DNA of 64,000 nucleotides from Aricia agestis (lineage: Eukaryota > Arthropoda > Insecta > Lepidoptera > Lycaenidae), in NCBI RefSeq assembly GCF_905147365.1, contig NC_056428.1, positions 11,872,001 through 11,936,000 of the forward strand, given 5' to 3'. The notes below the pieces were generated by a model that had not been told where the DNA came from, searched no databases, and saw only the letters and a program-made list of their open reading frames with translations. The translations under genes and the position numbers were made by a program. Positions within the stretch are counted from its first letter, which is position 1. Each line of letters begins with the position of its first letter. Shown in pieces: positions 19,946 to 30,904 of this stretch.

Positions 19946-20180
19946 ACGCCTTAGGGCCGGGACACAAAAACACGGCACAACGTCGTACGGCGTCGTACGG
20001 TGCCGTACTGTGCCGTGTCGGACGCGCGACGTTAAAAAACCACGGCACGACGGCATACGGCGTCGTACGACGTCGTGCCGTAGAAACTCATCTTGAATTC
20101 CTACGTGAGTTTCTACGGCACGACGTCGTACGACGCCGTATGCCGTCGTGCCGTGTTTTTGTGTCCCGGCCCTAACGCCT
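19946..20180. mobile_element. 223-bp CpG-rich foldback MITE
   Basis: The element 19952-20174 has inverted ends TAGGGCCGGGACACAAAAAC then CACGGCAC, flanked by the direct repeat ACGCCT (19946-19951 and 20175-20180). The arms are built from CGTCGTACG-type units that are themselves self-complementary. Overlapping open frames on both strands (111 and 95 codons) are artefacts of this symmetry. Confidence 0.8.
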
Positions 20181-20248
20181 GAAATGGGAGCACACGGCCT
20201 CATTACATTAGTTCAGTCAGACCTGAAAATGTGTTGCTCTACACAGTA

Positions 20249-20574
20249 CACATAATCATGGGCGTACCCAAGTTCTGGGCCAGGAGGGGGCAAATTACCC
20301 AGGTTCTGGTGCCAAGGGGGGGGCAAATCACCCAGGTTCTGGGCCAGGGGGGGGGCAAATCAGATTTTTCATAAGTTAGGTGTTTATAAAGAATAAAAAA
20401 TTTATAATTTTTAGTTGTAAAAATATTGTATTGCAAACAAATGGCAAAAATTCGTACTTAATTTTTTATTTTTATAGATAAAAGTACTAGATAATATACT
20501 TGGTAGGGACGTCAACATGATCCAGGGGGGGGCAGCTGCCCCCCCCCCCCGCGCGGTACGCCCATGCACATAAT
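20249..20574. mobile_element. 310-bp hAT-like MITE with perfect 8-bp TSD and G-rich tandem repeat
   Basis: The element 20257-20566 has 12-bp inverted ends CATGGGCGTACC and is flanked by CACATAAT at 20249-20256 and 20567-20574. The left side carries three ~32-bp units of the form CCCAGGTTCTGGGCCAGG followed by a G run and CAAAT. The right side has a G run, GCAGCTGC and a C run. The hAT assignment rests on TSD length. Confidence 0.85.
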
Positions 20575-20653
20575 ATTATATCTAAAACTTTAACTTTATA
20601 ACTTAATATAATATGTAGTTGTCTGCCTAGCTTCGTTGCCCTTTATACGTTTA

Positions 20654-20741
20654 CTAGCTATTTGACCGAGCTTTGCTCGGTATTCTATAAAACACGAATG
20701 AAATGACATTTTCTAAAAATGATTCCTAGCTAGATCTAGAT
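20654..20741 (-). mobile_element. 3'-end fragment of the 4960-type Helitron
   Basis: A|CTAGCTATTTGACCGAGC with the hairpin ACCGAGCTTTGCTCGGT is the inverse of the 3' end at 5104-5134. Similarity stops after CCTAGCTAGAT, so the 5' part is missing. Confidence 0.75.
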
Positions 20742-22001
20742 AGTTTTAATCTAATTCGGTTTGAATTTTAGGAGATAAAAGACAATCGGAAGAACAAAAA
20801 CGCATTTATAACATGCATGGGTATTGGATAGGTACTTTATCTACATATATTAATACGCAAGCGAAAAACTTTGTATCCCTTTTGTCGAAAAATGCGGAAA
20901 CATAGATGAATGAAATTTTTCACAGTTATAGCTTATATGGTGAAGGAGTGCAGCAAGCTGATATTATTTTGAAATTATTCTTTTATCAAAATTTTTTTTA
21001 ACAAATAAAACATTACACACATGACACACGTCAATACGCACACTCAAGAAGATGACAGATTTTTGAGTGACAAACCTGTAGGTACATACGAATCATACTC
21101 TTTTATTTATGGTTGAAGTCTGTTGACAAATGGTTGACAACAAGTTAACAAATTGAAAATTGATTATAGTAATTTTTTTTATTGAATCTTAGATGCTATT
21201 AGACAATGCTTACACGGCCAGTCTGAGATCAGCTGAGTCCCAGAGACAAGAGTAGAGAAAAAAAAATACTTAAAGTCAAAAAAAAAATTACAATTTAAAC
21301 GTAGTAGTCCTAATGTCGTTGAAACTAATGTCGAATTTTGACCATTGGGCGATCTCTAGTTGTACTTACTCCTTGATTCTAGGTCAAAAACTGCTTGAAT
21401 TAATTTGTAAAAAAGTTGAATAACTGAAATGAAGACTTAATTTCGTTTCCAGGCCCAAACATGCCTAACATTAAAAATAGCCAGTACCTATTTAAGTAGG
21501 TTCTGAAAACTACCCCAAACAGATTTACGTCGAGTAGAGTAAACGAATTTGAACTATATCCACTCTAATGAAAATTCAATTTCGTTTGACCCATTTCAGC
21601 TAGGCTGTAACTGCAAATTTTCAGGAGGAGCTTAAGTCAATTTGAATTCTATGTACTTTGGGTATGGTTTAATTTCGTTTGATCCAGTTTTGAAGCTATA
21701 TAGGGTTGCCCTTCGGAAGTAGGTTAGTGGATCACTGCAACTCCTGCGACCCGACCCAATTCCACGCCTCACAAAAACTTTGTTGATGTACCCAACTGCC
21801 CAACATCAAATGTTTAATAAAGCCGGTATTTGATTATTGGGCACATAGTTACTGAGGGCCTCTTGCTGTTCAGAATTCGTGGAAAATCATGTTATTTCTC
21901 TCACTTTTCAAATTTCTGAAAGAAAAGACAGGACAGACGGTTAGTAATCAACAGATGATTACTATTTATCAACTTTTTGCTAATTTCTGTTTATTTGATA
22001 A
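20742..22001. other. AT-rich intergenic DNA
   Basis: The motif AATTTCGTTT recurs at about 21440, 21580 and 21670, each time followed by similar text (CCAGGCC, GACCCATTT, GATCCAG), perhaps a very old tandem repeat. No gene is recognised. Confidence 0.35.
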
Positions 22002-22148
22002 CTGGATAACGCCCGCAACTCCGTTGCGCCAAAATAAAAGGACAAATCCTAATATGTTCTTTCCCAGGACTTAAAGCATCTCCATACCAAAAAGGTAACA
22101 TACAAACCGACAGATACAATTTCGCATATTTTATAAAATTAGCATGGA
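22002..22148 (-). mobile_element. Helitron, minus strand, mutated 3' terminus
   Basis: The order matches the 7532 family: A|CTGGATAACGCCCGCAACTC, TTCTTTCCCAGGACTTAAAG, AGGTAACATACA and TAAAATTAGCATGGA|T. CTGG replaces the terminal CTAG. Confidence 0.65.
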
Positions 22149-22160
22149 TATGTCGAGTCG

Positions 22161-22811
22161 ACCGGTTAAAAAAGGCTTTCAATCAAACAGCTAGCGCTTT
22201 GACTGAACAACGCCATTCAATCACACGCCTATACGTCGTTTAGCCAACTTGTTGACTGCAACATGCAACAGTACAGCTAGATGCGCTTAGCCAACTGGTT
22301 AAATAGTAAATTAACAAAAGTGATCATTAGTTTAGTGCTATTACACAAGCGTAATGATAACAAGCAGACTAATAACTCATTTTGAATACAATTTCAATAA
22401 ATACCTTGGTGATGCATTTCATAATCACGTAATTTTTTCTCGAATATTAGTTTAAATTTTGATTCACTCGTATGTGCCTCCATAGTTTCTGTCTCTTTAA
22501 TAATACTTTTAACATATATTCACGAAAAATATCTTAATACAATCACAAAACACCGGTTAGTTGCCGGTTAGTTGCCAACTCCGTGGCGCTAGGTGCGTTT
22601 TGTTTACGCCATATTGTAAACAAAACGCACCTAGCGCCACGGAGCTGAGGTGAGCGCTGAACTAATTCAATCAAACGGCGGCTTTTAAAGCTGCTGTAGT
22701 GTTGAACGTGTTGAGCGACTTAAATATGCAGTAAAGAAGCTAGACGTGTGATTGAATGGCGTTGTTCGGTCAAAGGGCTAGCTGTTTGATTGAACGGCTA
22801 TTTAAACCAGT
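22161..22811. mobile_element. 651-bp TIR element with ~65-bp arms
   Basis: The left arm 22161-22226 and right arm 22745-22811 are inverted copies (CAATCAAACAGCTAGC, CTTTGAC(T/C)GAACAACGCC, ATTCAATCACACG). The interior contains a perfect 29-bp-arm hairpin (22579-22644), a tandem TTGCCGGTTAG and two AGCCAACT(T/G)GTT motifs. It has no transposase. Confidence 0.75.
22579..22644. repeat. Perfect hairpin, 29-bp arms, 8-nt loop
   Basis: 22579-22607 (CTCCGTGGCGCTAGGTGCGT...) is the exact inverse complement of 22616-22644, with loop GCCATATT. Two perfect arms imply either a very recent origin or a nested foldback element. It lacks the mismatched stem typical of microRNA precursors. Confidence 0.9.
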
Positions 22812-23560
22812 AGGCTGCGACAGATACATCGCAATATTATTAATTGTTTGCCATCCTTCTGTACGTAAAATTTCTGCCATAACTTTCCACGTATGTTATA
22901 AACCCAGTTTGTGGTTAAGGCTGTGATGCTGGATAATGCTATAAAAATAACTATGTTAATATCTCAGTCCCGTAACAGTAACATGCATAGAAGATAAATC
23001 TCAGTTTTCTATTCAAGCATCTCAACAAATTCTCTCATAGAAAATCTTTAAGGCTTTATTTAAAAGAAATTCTATCTCGAGTAAAAAGAAAAGCAGAAGA
23101 AAAAGTTGTAAAACGTACCAAGTTGTCCATTTATTAGTAGATTAAGTCGGTTTTTCCGTCTCTTGGCTACTAGGAATTATGGAAACAAGTATTGCCGGTT
23201 CTCGGAACGAATAGGTAGGTAAATAATAAATATTGTATCGCTGGTGTAAAAACTGGAAGTTATCATCATCATTAACATACTTACATCCTTTTGATGAATA
23301 AGTACTAATGTCACTAAGATAGGACTTGAATTATTGAATTCGCTAGATTCGATAGTGACGACGTGACGACTGACGATAGACATCAAAAAATGGGGTTTGT
23401 CATTTAACATAACCCGTCGCAAGTGCCAAGGCCATGACACATGCGTTATGTCAAATTCCATACATTTTTGACATCTATTTAGACAACTGACTATTTTACC
23501 ATCGAAACTAGTGAATGCAATTTGAATTTTTGACTGAACAGTAAACTGTAAACGTATTCT
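22812..23560. other. Intergenic; short dispersed repeat near the right
   Basis: About 23445-23515 (CCATACATTTTTGACATCTA, ATCGAAACTAGTGAATGCA) resembles 25024-25085 and 47680-47730, a small family without clear ends. The minus-strand frame 23177-23461 is not supported. Confidence 0.4.
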
Positions 23561-23787
23561 TATAGCGTATTCGGCATCTAGAACTGCCCCGGGGCAGAGC
23601 AGGCCGAATGGTTATCCATTTCTTATGAAATAGCCGAAGTTTGAATTACTACGTACTTATTATACAAGTACTAAGTCTACGTGCTTCGTGGATGGCCGGT
23701 TTTTTTCGGCTATTTTCGTATCCATTCAGCCTGCCCCGCCCAATTGCCTGCTGCTTCGGGGCAGTTCTAGATGTCGAAAACGCTATA
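23561..23787. mobile_element. 227-bp MITE, TATAGCG(T/G)(A/T)TTCGRCATCTAG ends
   Basis: The left end TATAGCGTATTCGGCATCTA then GAACTGCCCCGGGG is mirrored at the right by CCGAAGC-type text, CGGGGCAGTTCTAGATGTCG and CGCTATA. GGCCGAATGG and ATAGCCGAA are mirrored too. A TA target is possible. Confidence 0.8.
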
Positions 23788-24267
23788 AATTTTTAATTAA
23801 TGATAGTTAATAGTTATTCATTCCATTCTGAGCTCTTAACTCTTAATTTCCGAAGACGATACTACGAGTATACGAGTAGAGACTATACGAGACTATATGC
23901 TATTATAGTATACACATAACACATTACATAGTGTTCACTGTTCACCTTATATTAGTATGGGATAATGTTTTATGTGTATGCTGCCTGATGATGAGTCTAC
24001 TCGACCATACTCGGTAGTCGGCACTTCCAAAGATAGATGCGGAACGCTCGTCACAATTAATTTTCATTATGCGATATAATGGACGGTAGGAATGGCAGCG
24101 AGTCCAGCCAATGTGATTTATTTATACACTGTCTACTGAGACTACTCGCCAAGTAGTAGACCAGTCTCTAACTCTCTAGTCACTAGACAGTACAGAATCG
24201 AGCTATAGGCGTGTTGTTTATACCTGAGCCCCTATAGCCTAGTCAAGACGTTTATCGTTTCTTTATA
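23788..24267. other. Intergenic
   Basis: The stretch 23860-23915 is rich in ACGAGACTATA-like units. No gene or element is identified. Confidence 0.4.
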
Positions 24268-24472
24268 CAGCGGGGCTAAATGGTCGCTTTGAAGAATCAT
24301 GATATGAATCATAATATGATTCATTTTTCTAAAATCGCAAAATGCAACTCTGCCTTCAATTCATTTCTGTATTTTTGTACTGATTTGACATTTGTCAGTT
24401 TGTCAGTTTTGACAATTCATTTGCTGAATTGATTGAGAGGAATTGCTAAATGTGATCATTTTAGCCCCGCTG
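24268..24472 (+). mobile_element. MITE family A, copy 2 (best preserved)
   Basis: The ends CAGCGGGGCTAAATGGTC and GATCATTTTAGCCCCGCTG are inverted. The interior ATGAATCATAATATGATTCA and TTTGACATTTGTCAGTTTGT blocks match the other copies. It ends exactly where a family B MITE begins. Confidence 0.85.
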
Positions 24473-24636
24473 GGCGTAAAAAACTAAGTGATAATACTTT
24501 AGGGTATGTATGTGTTCCTTGTAGAGAGCGCTTAGAGAATTATCAGCGCTGAAAGACCAATTTTTTTTACAGTGAACTCTCTACAAGGAACACATACACA
24601 CCCTAAAGAATTATCACTTAGTTTTGTTACACCTTG
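24472..24636 (+). mobile_element. MITE family B, short copy abutting family A
   Basis: It begins GGGCGTAAAAAACTAAGTGA at the last base of the family A element and ends ATCACTTAGTTTTGTTACAC then CTTG. The arms hold TAATACTTTAGGG/CCCTAAAGAATTA and GTGTTCCTTGTAGAG. The middle is shorter than in the 258-bp copy at 5601. Confidence 0.75.
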
Positions 24637-24719
24637 TAGGATCGCCGAATGCCGATCAAAAGTAAGTATAATATGTACCTAATTGACGTAAAAGTCGATA
24701 ATTGACTATCCATAACGTC

Positions 24720-24972
24720 TTACGGCCATTATTTTTTTTTTTTTTTTTATTATAAAATTGGGGCCGTCTATAGACTGTTCGTCCATATCCTTTTTTTGTT
24801 ATTTTATTATTTAGATTTTTCGCACCAAGGATAATTGAAATAATATTATGAATTTTAAAAATTTAATTGAAACAATTGACATAAAATATATATCTCTAAT
24901 GTCTAATGTGAGCTATTCCTATCTCTAGTAAGGCAAAACCAGAGATAGATCAAATACTGGGAACGGCCATTA
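24720..24972. mobile_element. MITE family F, copy 1 with rearranged left arm
   Basis: The element lies between TTA repeats (24720-24722 and 24970-24972). The right arm matches 30715-30810: GTCTAATGTGAGCTATTCCT, CAAAACCAGAGATAGATC and GGGAACGGCCAT. The left keeps only CGGCCATT before a long T run (24732-24749). Confidence 0.6.
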
Positions 24973-25642
24973 GTCAAAAAAAAATCGCTTAGTGTAATGG
25001 CGTTTATGTTATTTCGTAGATTAAATCCCATACATTCTTGACATCTAATTTCGCTATCGAAACTGGTGAATGTATTTCGATTTTGGACTAAGGGGTATGT
25101 ATTCTAATTCTACCATTTTAATTCTTCTATCTTCCGAAGAAGAAGAAGATTGTACCAATACAACAACAGCCAATTACCAATTATTATGATTCAGACCGTT
25201 GTCTACCAAACAGAAAAAATATATTTCGATATTATATTAAAGCAATAATTATATGCTCTACATAAAAACCAATAAGTAAATTATTTGTCGGATTGTACAT
25301 AAAAATGTAGTTGTTTCTTTTGAGTTCGTCGAGATTGTCGCGACAGAGGTCACAGATCGCGGATAGCGGGCGGCTAATTAAAAGAATGCAAAACACTGTT
25401 CTCGGAAACGTGTCGCTAACTTGTTTGATAGAGACAAGTGTGTGGTGTCCCTTATGTAAAGTTAACGTAGGTTATAGAGATCTTTGCCCTTTTTAAAAGG
25501 AAACCTCTTTTTGAAAAAATGATTTTTCTTTTATTCTGGATTGGTAAAAATGTAAAACTCGCGTCATTACACGTAACGAGATCGAAAATTTATAAAACGA
25601 AGGTAGCGTAGACTGCTGCCGCGGTGTAGGAGAGAGAGATTT
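24973..25642. other. Intergenic
   Basis: 25024-25085 is a member of the CTATCGAAACTGGTGAATG short repeat (also 23500 and 47690). About 25311-25496 is a unique 61-codon frame without recognisable domains. Confidence 0.4.
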
Positions 25643-25848
25643 CTGCGGGGCTAAAATGGTCACATTTAGCAATTCCTCTCAATCAATTCAGCAAATGAAT
25701 TGTCAAAACTGTCAAACTGACAAATGTCAAATAAGTACAAAAATACAGAAATGAATTGCAAGCAGAGTTGCATTTTGCGATTTTAGAAAAATGAATCATA
25801 TAATGATTCATATCATGATTCTTTAAAGCGACCATTTTAGCCCCGCTG
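25643..25848 (-). mobile_element. MITE family A, copy 3, inverted
   Basis: CTGCGGGGCTAAAATGGTCA at the left and CGACCATTTTAGCCCCGCTG at the right enclose the reverse complement of the copy at 24268-24472, about 1.2 kb away. The two therefore form a large inverted pair. Confidence 0.85.
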
Positions 25849-27190
25849 TTCTTCTTTTTGCTTGTAAAAATGAAGGCCTGGCACTTCCGAGGTGCACCCA
25901 TTGTTTTTGAGTTAAATCGCAATCACTTCTAAGAATCCAAAAGCCAAAATGTATTTATTCATTATAACACAATAATTATCACATAAACGATAACAATAAA
26001 TGTTCAATATCAGAAATAGAATAGGAAATAGTAAATACATTTTTCTTTTCCGAGTTTTTCCCTAGAAACGGTCTCGTAAACATTGACGTTACTGAGTTTC
26101 CGGGAACGTATTACATCGTGTACTGAAATAAGCGAAACATCAAAGACAGTACAAATGATGCTTGCGTCAACGCGCTTCCGGTGAGATCTAGTGCTTCTAT
26201 GTTTAGCGCTAAACACCTAGGTATCAACGTGCTTGGCTAAAGTCTATATAATTATGTAATGTTCAATTATTTCGTTCTTTGTTTATGCCATTTTTGGTAA
26301 ACACAATATAAGTTTTTGCGTTTACCCGCTAGAGGTAGTTACTTAAACATGAAAGACATCACTACAATATAGAGACTAGAGACTCATATTTTGGATAAGT
26401 AGGTACATATAATATCCAAAATGACTTTTACAGATATCTTATTTGTTTTACTTTTCCCAATACTAAATCTAAATCAAAAACATTTTCGGGTAGGCGAAAA
26501 ACAATGAAATTTTTCCCGACTACCCTACAAGGTATTTCAATATGAGCGTCGTAAGATATGAGAATACCTATTGCATGAATGTATTATTTACAATCTCTGC
26601 TGCCTCAATAACATTCAGGGTATTTGAACTGTCTGGCGCACAGATAGTGGCAACAAAAGGTCGCCAGTCGCCACACGTCATGCTAATCTGAGTATTTAGT
26701 AGGTACGATTAATGTACGCTCACATTACGACGCTGGACGCACCACACTTTTATACACTATTTTATTAATGACACTTGGTATCAAACAAGTATGGAAGATG
26801 CTGCTTGCCCTGCTTCGCCTTATCATAATGTATGGTCAGGTAACCTAAACTCGAAGATGAAAACGTAATAAGGCAAAACAATGCAGAAATTGGGGAAACA
26901 AGAGGTCCCGAAACCGTTTAAAAAAAACTCCAAGATGACTCAAATTATAGTATTTAAAAGATCCATCAATAGCTCATAAGTCATAGTACTTAGTGAAAAG
27001 TGTGTAGTAAAGTTTTTTTATAGAGCTATGAAAAACTTCATTCCTCCGAAATACAGCTTTATAAATTAATCATAATATTTTACGTGATGTTGCCTCGCGC
27101 CTCAAAGTATCGTGTATCAAAGAAAAATAAATGAATGGGTTTCGTTCGAAATTTAAAATGTCCGTTTATTTATGGTTTATTTATTGCGCC
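25849..27190. other. AT-rich single-copy intergenic DNA
   Basis: No gene, RNA or transposon is recognised. The small minus-strand frame 26010-26216 has no support. Confidence 0.4.
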
Positions 27191-27400
27191 GCTCATCAAA
27201 GAGAGACAGCGAGATGTAACGACATCGATTTATTTTACAAATAAACACTAGACGGATGCGTAGGATTCGCTCTGAAATAGCTCGCTCGGCAGCGCGCGGG
27301 CAGACGACAGCGGCGCGGAATGTTTTACACATTCGTTGTTATGTAATGGAATTAATGGCGCGCCATTTTTCAAGATGGCGGATTTATTTTCTAATGCGAT
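27191..27400. promoter_or_regulatory. Possible regulatory island
   Basis: A GC-richer block with CAGCGCGCGGGCAGACGACA, GGCGCGCC and CAAGATGGCGGA stands out from AT-rich flanks. AAGATGGCGG is the classic YY1/Pleiohomeotic core, often seen close to transcription starts or Polycomb elements. The minus-strand frame 27248-27454 here has no family features. Confidence 0.2.
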
Positions 27401-27982
27401 GCTCATTTGAATAAATAATAATTCGTGACAAAATAAATAAGAAAAGCTACGCAACTAACATATAACTTTAGATATTTATTTTTTTATAATGATAGCGTAA
27501 GATGGTGAATCACCGGTAACTATGCGACTGTTTCATTGGTCAAAAACTCAAAACTGAAAAATGTACTTACATAAACTTGTACATTATACTTACTTACATT
27601 AAAAATATACAGTAAACTGTAAAATATAAGTAAGTACAATTTATGCAATTTACCCAAAAGCCTGTCATAATTTATTCGCGTCGTTTTTTCACACAGTGCG
27701 ATGGTATCTCATATGGCGACTGTTAGCGCGGTGTAGGCCGGTAGCGATTCATTTAATCATTTAACTCCGTATAAAAACAAGTTGCGTCACTTTAAACCTG
27801 TCCGTACAAGTTCTGACCAAAACGGCGCCAGCTTATCGCCCGTTTTCTCGTAAGGCCTTTTCTTCACAAGCCTAAAAAATAGAACTGGCGAGATTTCCCT
27901 AAAAGAACACTGATTTTCTTTGTCAATCTGTCACTTTATCTATTCTTGCAGATATAAAAAACATTTTCTATGGTAGTCATGC
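27401..27982. other. AT-rich intergenic DNA
   Basis: A loose inverted repeat surrounds TACAGTAAACTGTA near 27612. No gene is seen. Confidence 0.35.
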
Positions 27983-28542
27983 TAAGGCGCTTATTCCACT
28001 TGTCCTATTTAGGAAGTCCTAGCTAGGATCCTAAAAAATTTAGTCAAGTAGAATAGCTAGGATCCTAGCTAGGATCCTAAATCGGAAAAAAAATGTGGCT
28101 CCTGAATGACTTAATCAGTGTTGCCAGATGGTTTCAAGTTTTCAACGTTTTATCTGTAGTGGGATCTGCTAAATCTGTATTAACGTCAATTTATATTATG
28201 TTATAAGATCTAGAATCCATTCGTAGGTAATTTCTTAAGTCTGCTGGTTCCAAGTAGTTCAGAAAGTTCATAATTCATAATTTTACGTGGAGCAAAAATT
28301 CTTTCAACCATCTTTTTCGCCTTTTATTTATTTTTATTTTCATTGAGCCAACAGCTAAGGCTATGAGAAGACCAATTTTTGTTGCTTTGATAGAACTGGA
28401 GCCATTAAGTAGACGTCTGACCAAAATGACAACTGATTTAGTCACTAAATTAGGACAAGTGGAATAAGAAGCGAACTAATTAGTCTCCTATGTAGGATCC
28501 TAGCTAGGACTTCTAAATAGGACAAGTGGAATAAGCGCTTAA
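27983..28542. mobile_element. 554-bp TIR element, GCGCTTATTCCACTTGTCC ends, TAA TSD
   Basis: The element 27986-28539 has inverted ends (G/A)GCGCTTATTCCACTTGTCC, continuing through CTATTTAG-AAGTCCTAGC, with TAA on both sides. CTAGGATCCTAGCTAGGATC repeats occur inside. A second inner copy of the end motif (AGGACAAGTGGAATAAG at 28450-28468) shows a duplicated right end. A 3-bp TWA TSD is typical of PIF/Harbinger. Confidence 0.75.
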
Positions 28543-29292
28543 GCATGCTGGTGAGTGGGCAAATACTAATTAAGAAATACTTCTTAAAGAAGCTGACATG
28601 ACTTTTGCAAAATATTACCAGAAGTTATCGTACTTAACTCCCATACAACATCCGCGTCTCCAATCTCGATATAAGTGATCATTTTTTATTGTTAAGCTCT
28701 TAATATGATAGGATGTTGGCTAGTTATTATACCTTAGAATTTAGACTGTCCTTATAGTCTAAAATATATCTAGCTTTAACTGAGGTGCTAGACAAACTAC
28801 GCTATTTCACGACCAATCATTTATGAATGTGTTACATGTTTAATCGTAAGTGTAGTCTTTAATCGTAAGTGTAGTCGTAGCCTAAATTGTAAAACACTGA
28901 CAGTCGTGAGTCGAGATCATTCGTTATTGCGTAAAAGTTTGGAGAGGATACATAAAGGTATTTCGCCGAATTGTTTTACATAATTATTATGAACTGATTT
29001 ACATATTCAAACACCTTCAAAGCTGATATTTTCATGTTACCTCGTTCGAAGTTTTGTTGGAGTCATCATTTCACTAAATGGGTGGGTACTGGGTACTGAG
29101 TACCCTTAATATTATGTGGACTCAAAAGTCAAAACGAATTTGCGATGATTTTTTTATTCTTGGTTTACATGCGATTTTTGGTTGTTCTTTTATTACTGGT
29201 TAACGCGACAAGATTATATTTGTTTGGTTTCATCTTGGTCGCGCGAACGCTGTTTTGGTTGGTGTTTTATTGCATTCAACTTTCTAGTTATA
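28543..29292. other. Intergenic with a short tandem duplication
   Basis: A 19-bp unit TTTAATCGTAAGTGTAGTC occurs twice in tandem at about 28840-28877. The rest is AT-rich with no feature. Confidence 0.5.
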
Positions 29293-30008
29293 ATTTTAAC
29301 TAGGGAATGCAATCCGGCAAAAAAATTGTCTTGATTTCAACCCCGGTATTTGCGGGACTGAACCATCACAATCCCGCTGGATCCCGGTATTTGTGGGATC
29401 CCGCAGGGGGGACTTAAACTTCTAAAATAAATAGTTATATAATGACTTGATTTGATAGACCCCGATAGTTCTTAGAAACTCAAATGAAACTAACTTTGTC
29501 GGACACTTTTTTACGTAAGGGTTTATTAGTTCTGATTTTATATATAAAAATAAAGGAAAAACTAAACATTTTTTTGGAAATGGCTACGTAATAATATCTT
29601 GATTAAAAAAACTAAAAAAACGTGCTTATTTATTTTCATCTTTTATTAAAATTAAAAAAGTTAAGGTATTAATTGTGTCGTCTGCCAAACGGCTCTTGAT
29701 ATTTTATTGGTCACAAGGTAGCAGCTGAAAAAGTTCGCTCGTCTTCCTCGCTGATTGGTACAGTTATCATTTAAAGTGAATACTTATCGGTAAATTGAAG
29801 GTAAATTATTATTTAGCGGGCTGTATGAACGCCATTTCACGCACCCCCGCGCGCACACGTTACACGTATGAATTACGCTTCTTTGTAAACCCGCGAGTCC
29901 CGCGGGATCCCGCTAAATTTTCGACCGGAATTAGTCCCGCAAAATGCATGCTAAAATCTCGAAATACCGGGATCCCGGTATCCCGGTACTGCATTCCCTA
30001 ATTTTAAC
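29293..30008. mobile_element. 700-bp hAT-like element with perfect 8-bp TSD
   Basis: The element 29301-30000 begins TAGGGAATGCA and ends TGCATTCCCTA. It is flanked by ATTTTAAC at 29293-29300 and 30001-30008. Subterminal GGGATCCCG / CCCGGTATTT motifs cluster at 29340-29410 and 29895-29990. There is no transposase; the 68-codon frame 29795-30001 runs through the right subterminal repeats and is incidental. Confidence 0.9.
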
Positions 30009-30619
30009 TCATAGTCATTTATTTGTACCATTTATGACAAAATAATATTTAGGGCTACTGTTACATATTGCTATACTTACAGTCTTCAACGAAATAATTT
30101 CTAAAAAACGACGTATATAGGTACATATTAAAACGTTCAAAAACATAGTATATTTTATCTAAAACATAGTGTACAAATGGCCGAAGGGTTACAACGTACA
30201 ATATTCGTTGTGGATTGAAGTATTCGCCGTAGTATTTGATCTGTCGAGTGGCGTGGGTCGGCAGACGTCTGGGAGTGGTGTCAACAAACTGCATTTAACT
30301 CTCCCTGCGATGATTTGCATTCTACCTAACGCCACTAACGCAACTGACAGTACCTACATGGTCGAGAGTTGAAACCCAACAGCCAAAATAGTATACTTAG
30401 TTGTTGCATATAAAATCTATAAGTACATAAACATGTTAGAAATCAATTATAATTTATAGGGTACTCTACACATACATAAATGTGTAAATACTTAAATAGG
30501 TAGGTAGGTGAGTCGATTTCAACAACTTGGATTTTTTAATATAATTTCGGTGGAAATTTTTGTTTCCACCAAAATTAGAGATTAGAGTGTTTATGGGAAA
30601 CTGGTACTACAACCACCAC
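30009..30619. other. Intergenic
   Basis: Two overlapping opposite-strand frames at 30061-30372 have no support. About 30240-30360 is slightly GC-richer and unique. Confidence 0.4.
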
Positions 30620-30813
30620 TTACGGCCGTTCTCAATATTTGATATATCTCTGGTTTTGCCCTACTAGAGATAGGAATAGCTCACATTAGACATTAGAGAC
30701 ATATATTTTATGTCTAATGTGAGCTTTTCCTTATATTTTATGTCAATTGTGAGCTATTCCTATCTCTAGTAGGGCAAAACCAGAGATAGATCAAATATTG
30801 GGAACGGCCGTTA
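30620..30813. mobile_element. MITE family F, complete, TTA TSD
   Basis: The element 30623-30810 has inverted ends CGGCCGTTC(T/C)CAATATTTGAT and arms through ATCTCTGGTTTTGCCCTACT and ATAGGAATAGCTCACATTAG. TTA lies on both sides. Its centre contains a duplicated TTATGTC(T/A)A(A/T)TGTGAGC. The 3-bp TSD suggests a PIF/Harbinger-type source. Confidence 0.8.
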
Positions 30814-30904
30814 GACGAGTTAGCTTGTGAAGTGAATGGCGTATTTTTAATGCTTTGAGAATCAATGGTATTTTGTAATTATTATTTTTAAGAAAAAATT
30901 AAAA

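Noticed and set aside
19868..20203. Open frames of 111 and 95 codons on opposite strands
   Set aside because: Both run through the CpG-rich palindrome; stop codons are rare in CGTCGTACG-type repeats in any frame.
20249..20574. G and C runs as assembly artefact
   Set aside because: They lie symmetrically within an element that has perfect TIRs and an 8-bp TSD, so they are more likely genuine, though exact run lengths could be miscounted.
22579..22644. Perfect hairpin as a microRNA precursor
   Set aside because: The stem has no mismatches or bulges, the loop is 8 nt, and it lies inside a TIR transposon.
24732..24749. Long T run as a Pol III terminator or gene tail
   Set aside because: It is inside a rearranged MITE with no Pol III gene upstream.
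29795..30001. Frame in the 700-bp hAT-like element, considered as a transposase remnant
   Set aside because: It runs through the subterminal GGGATCCCG repeats and shows no hAT dimerisation or catalytic motif.
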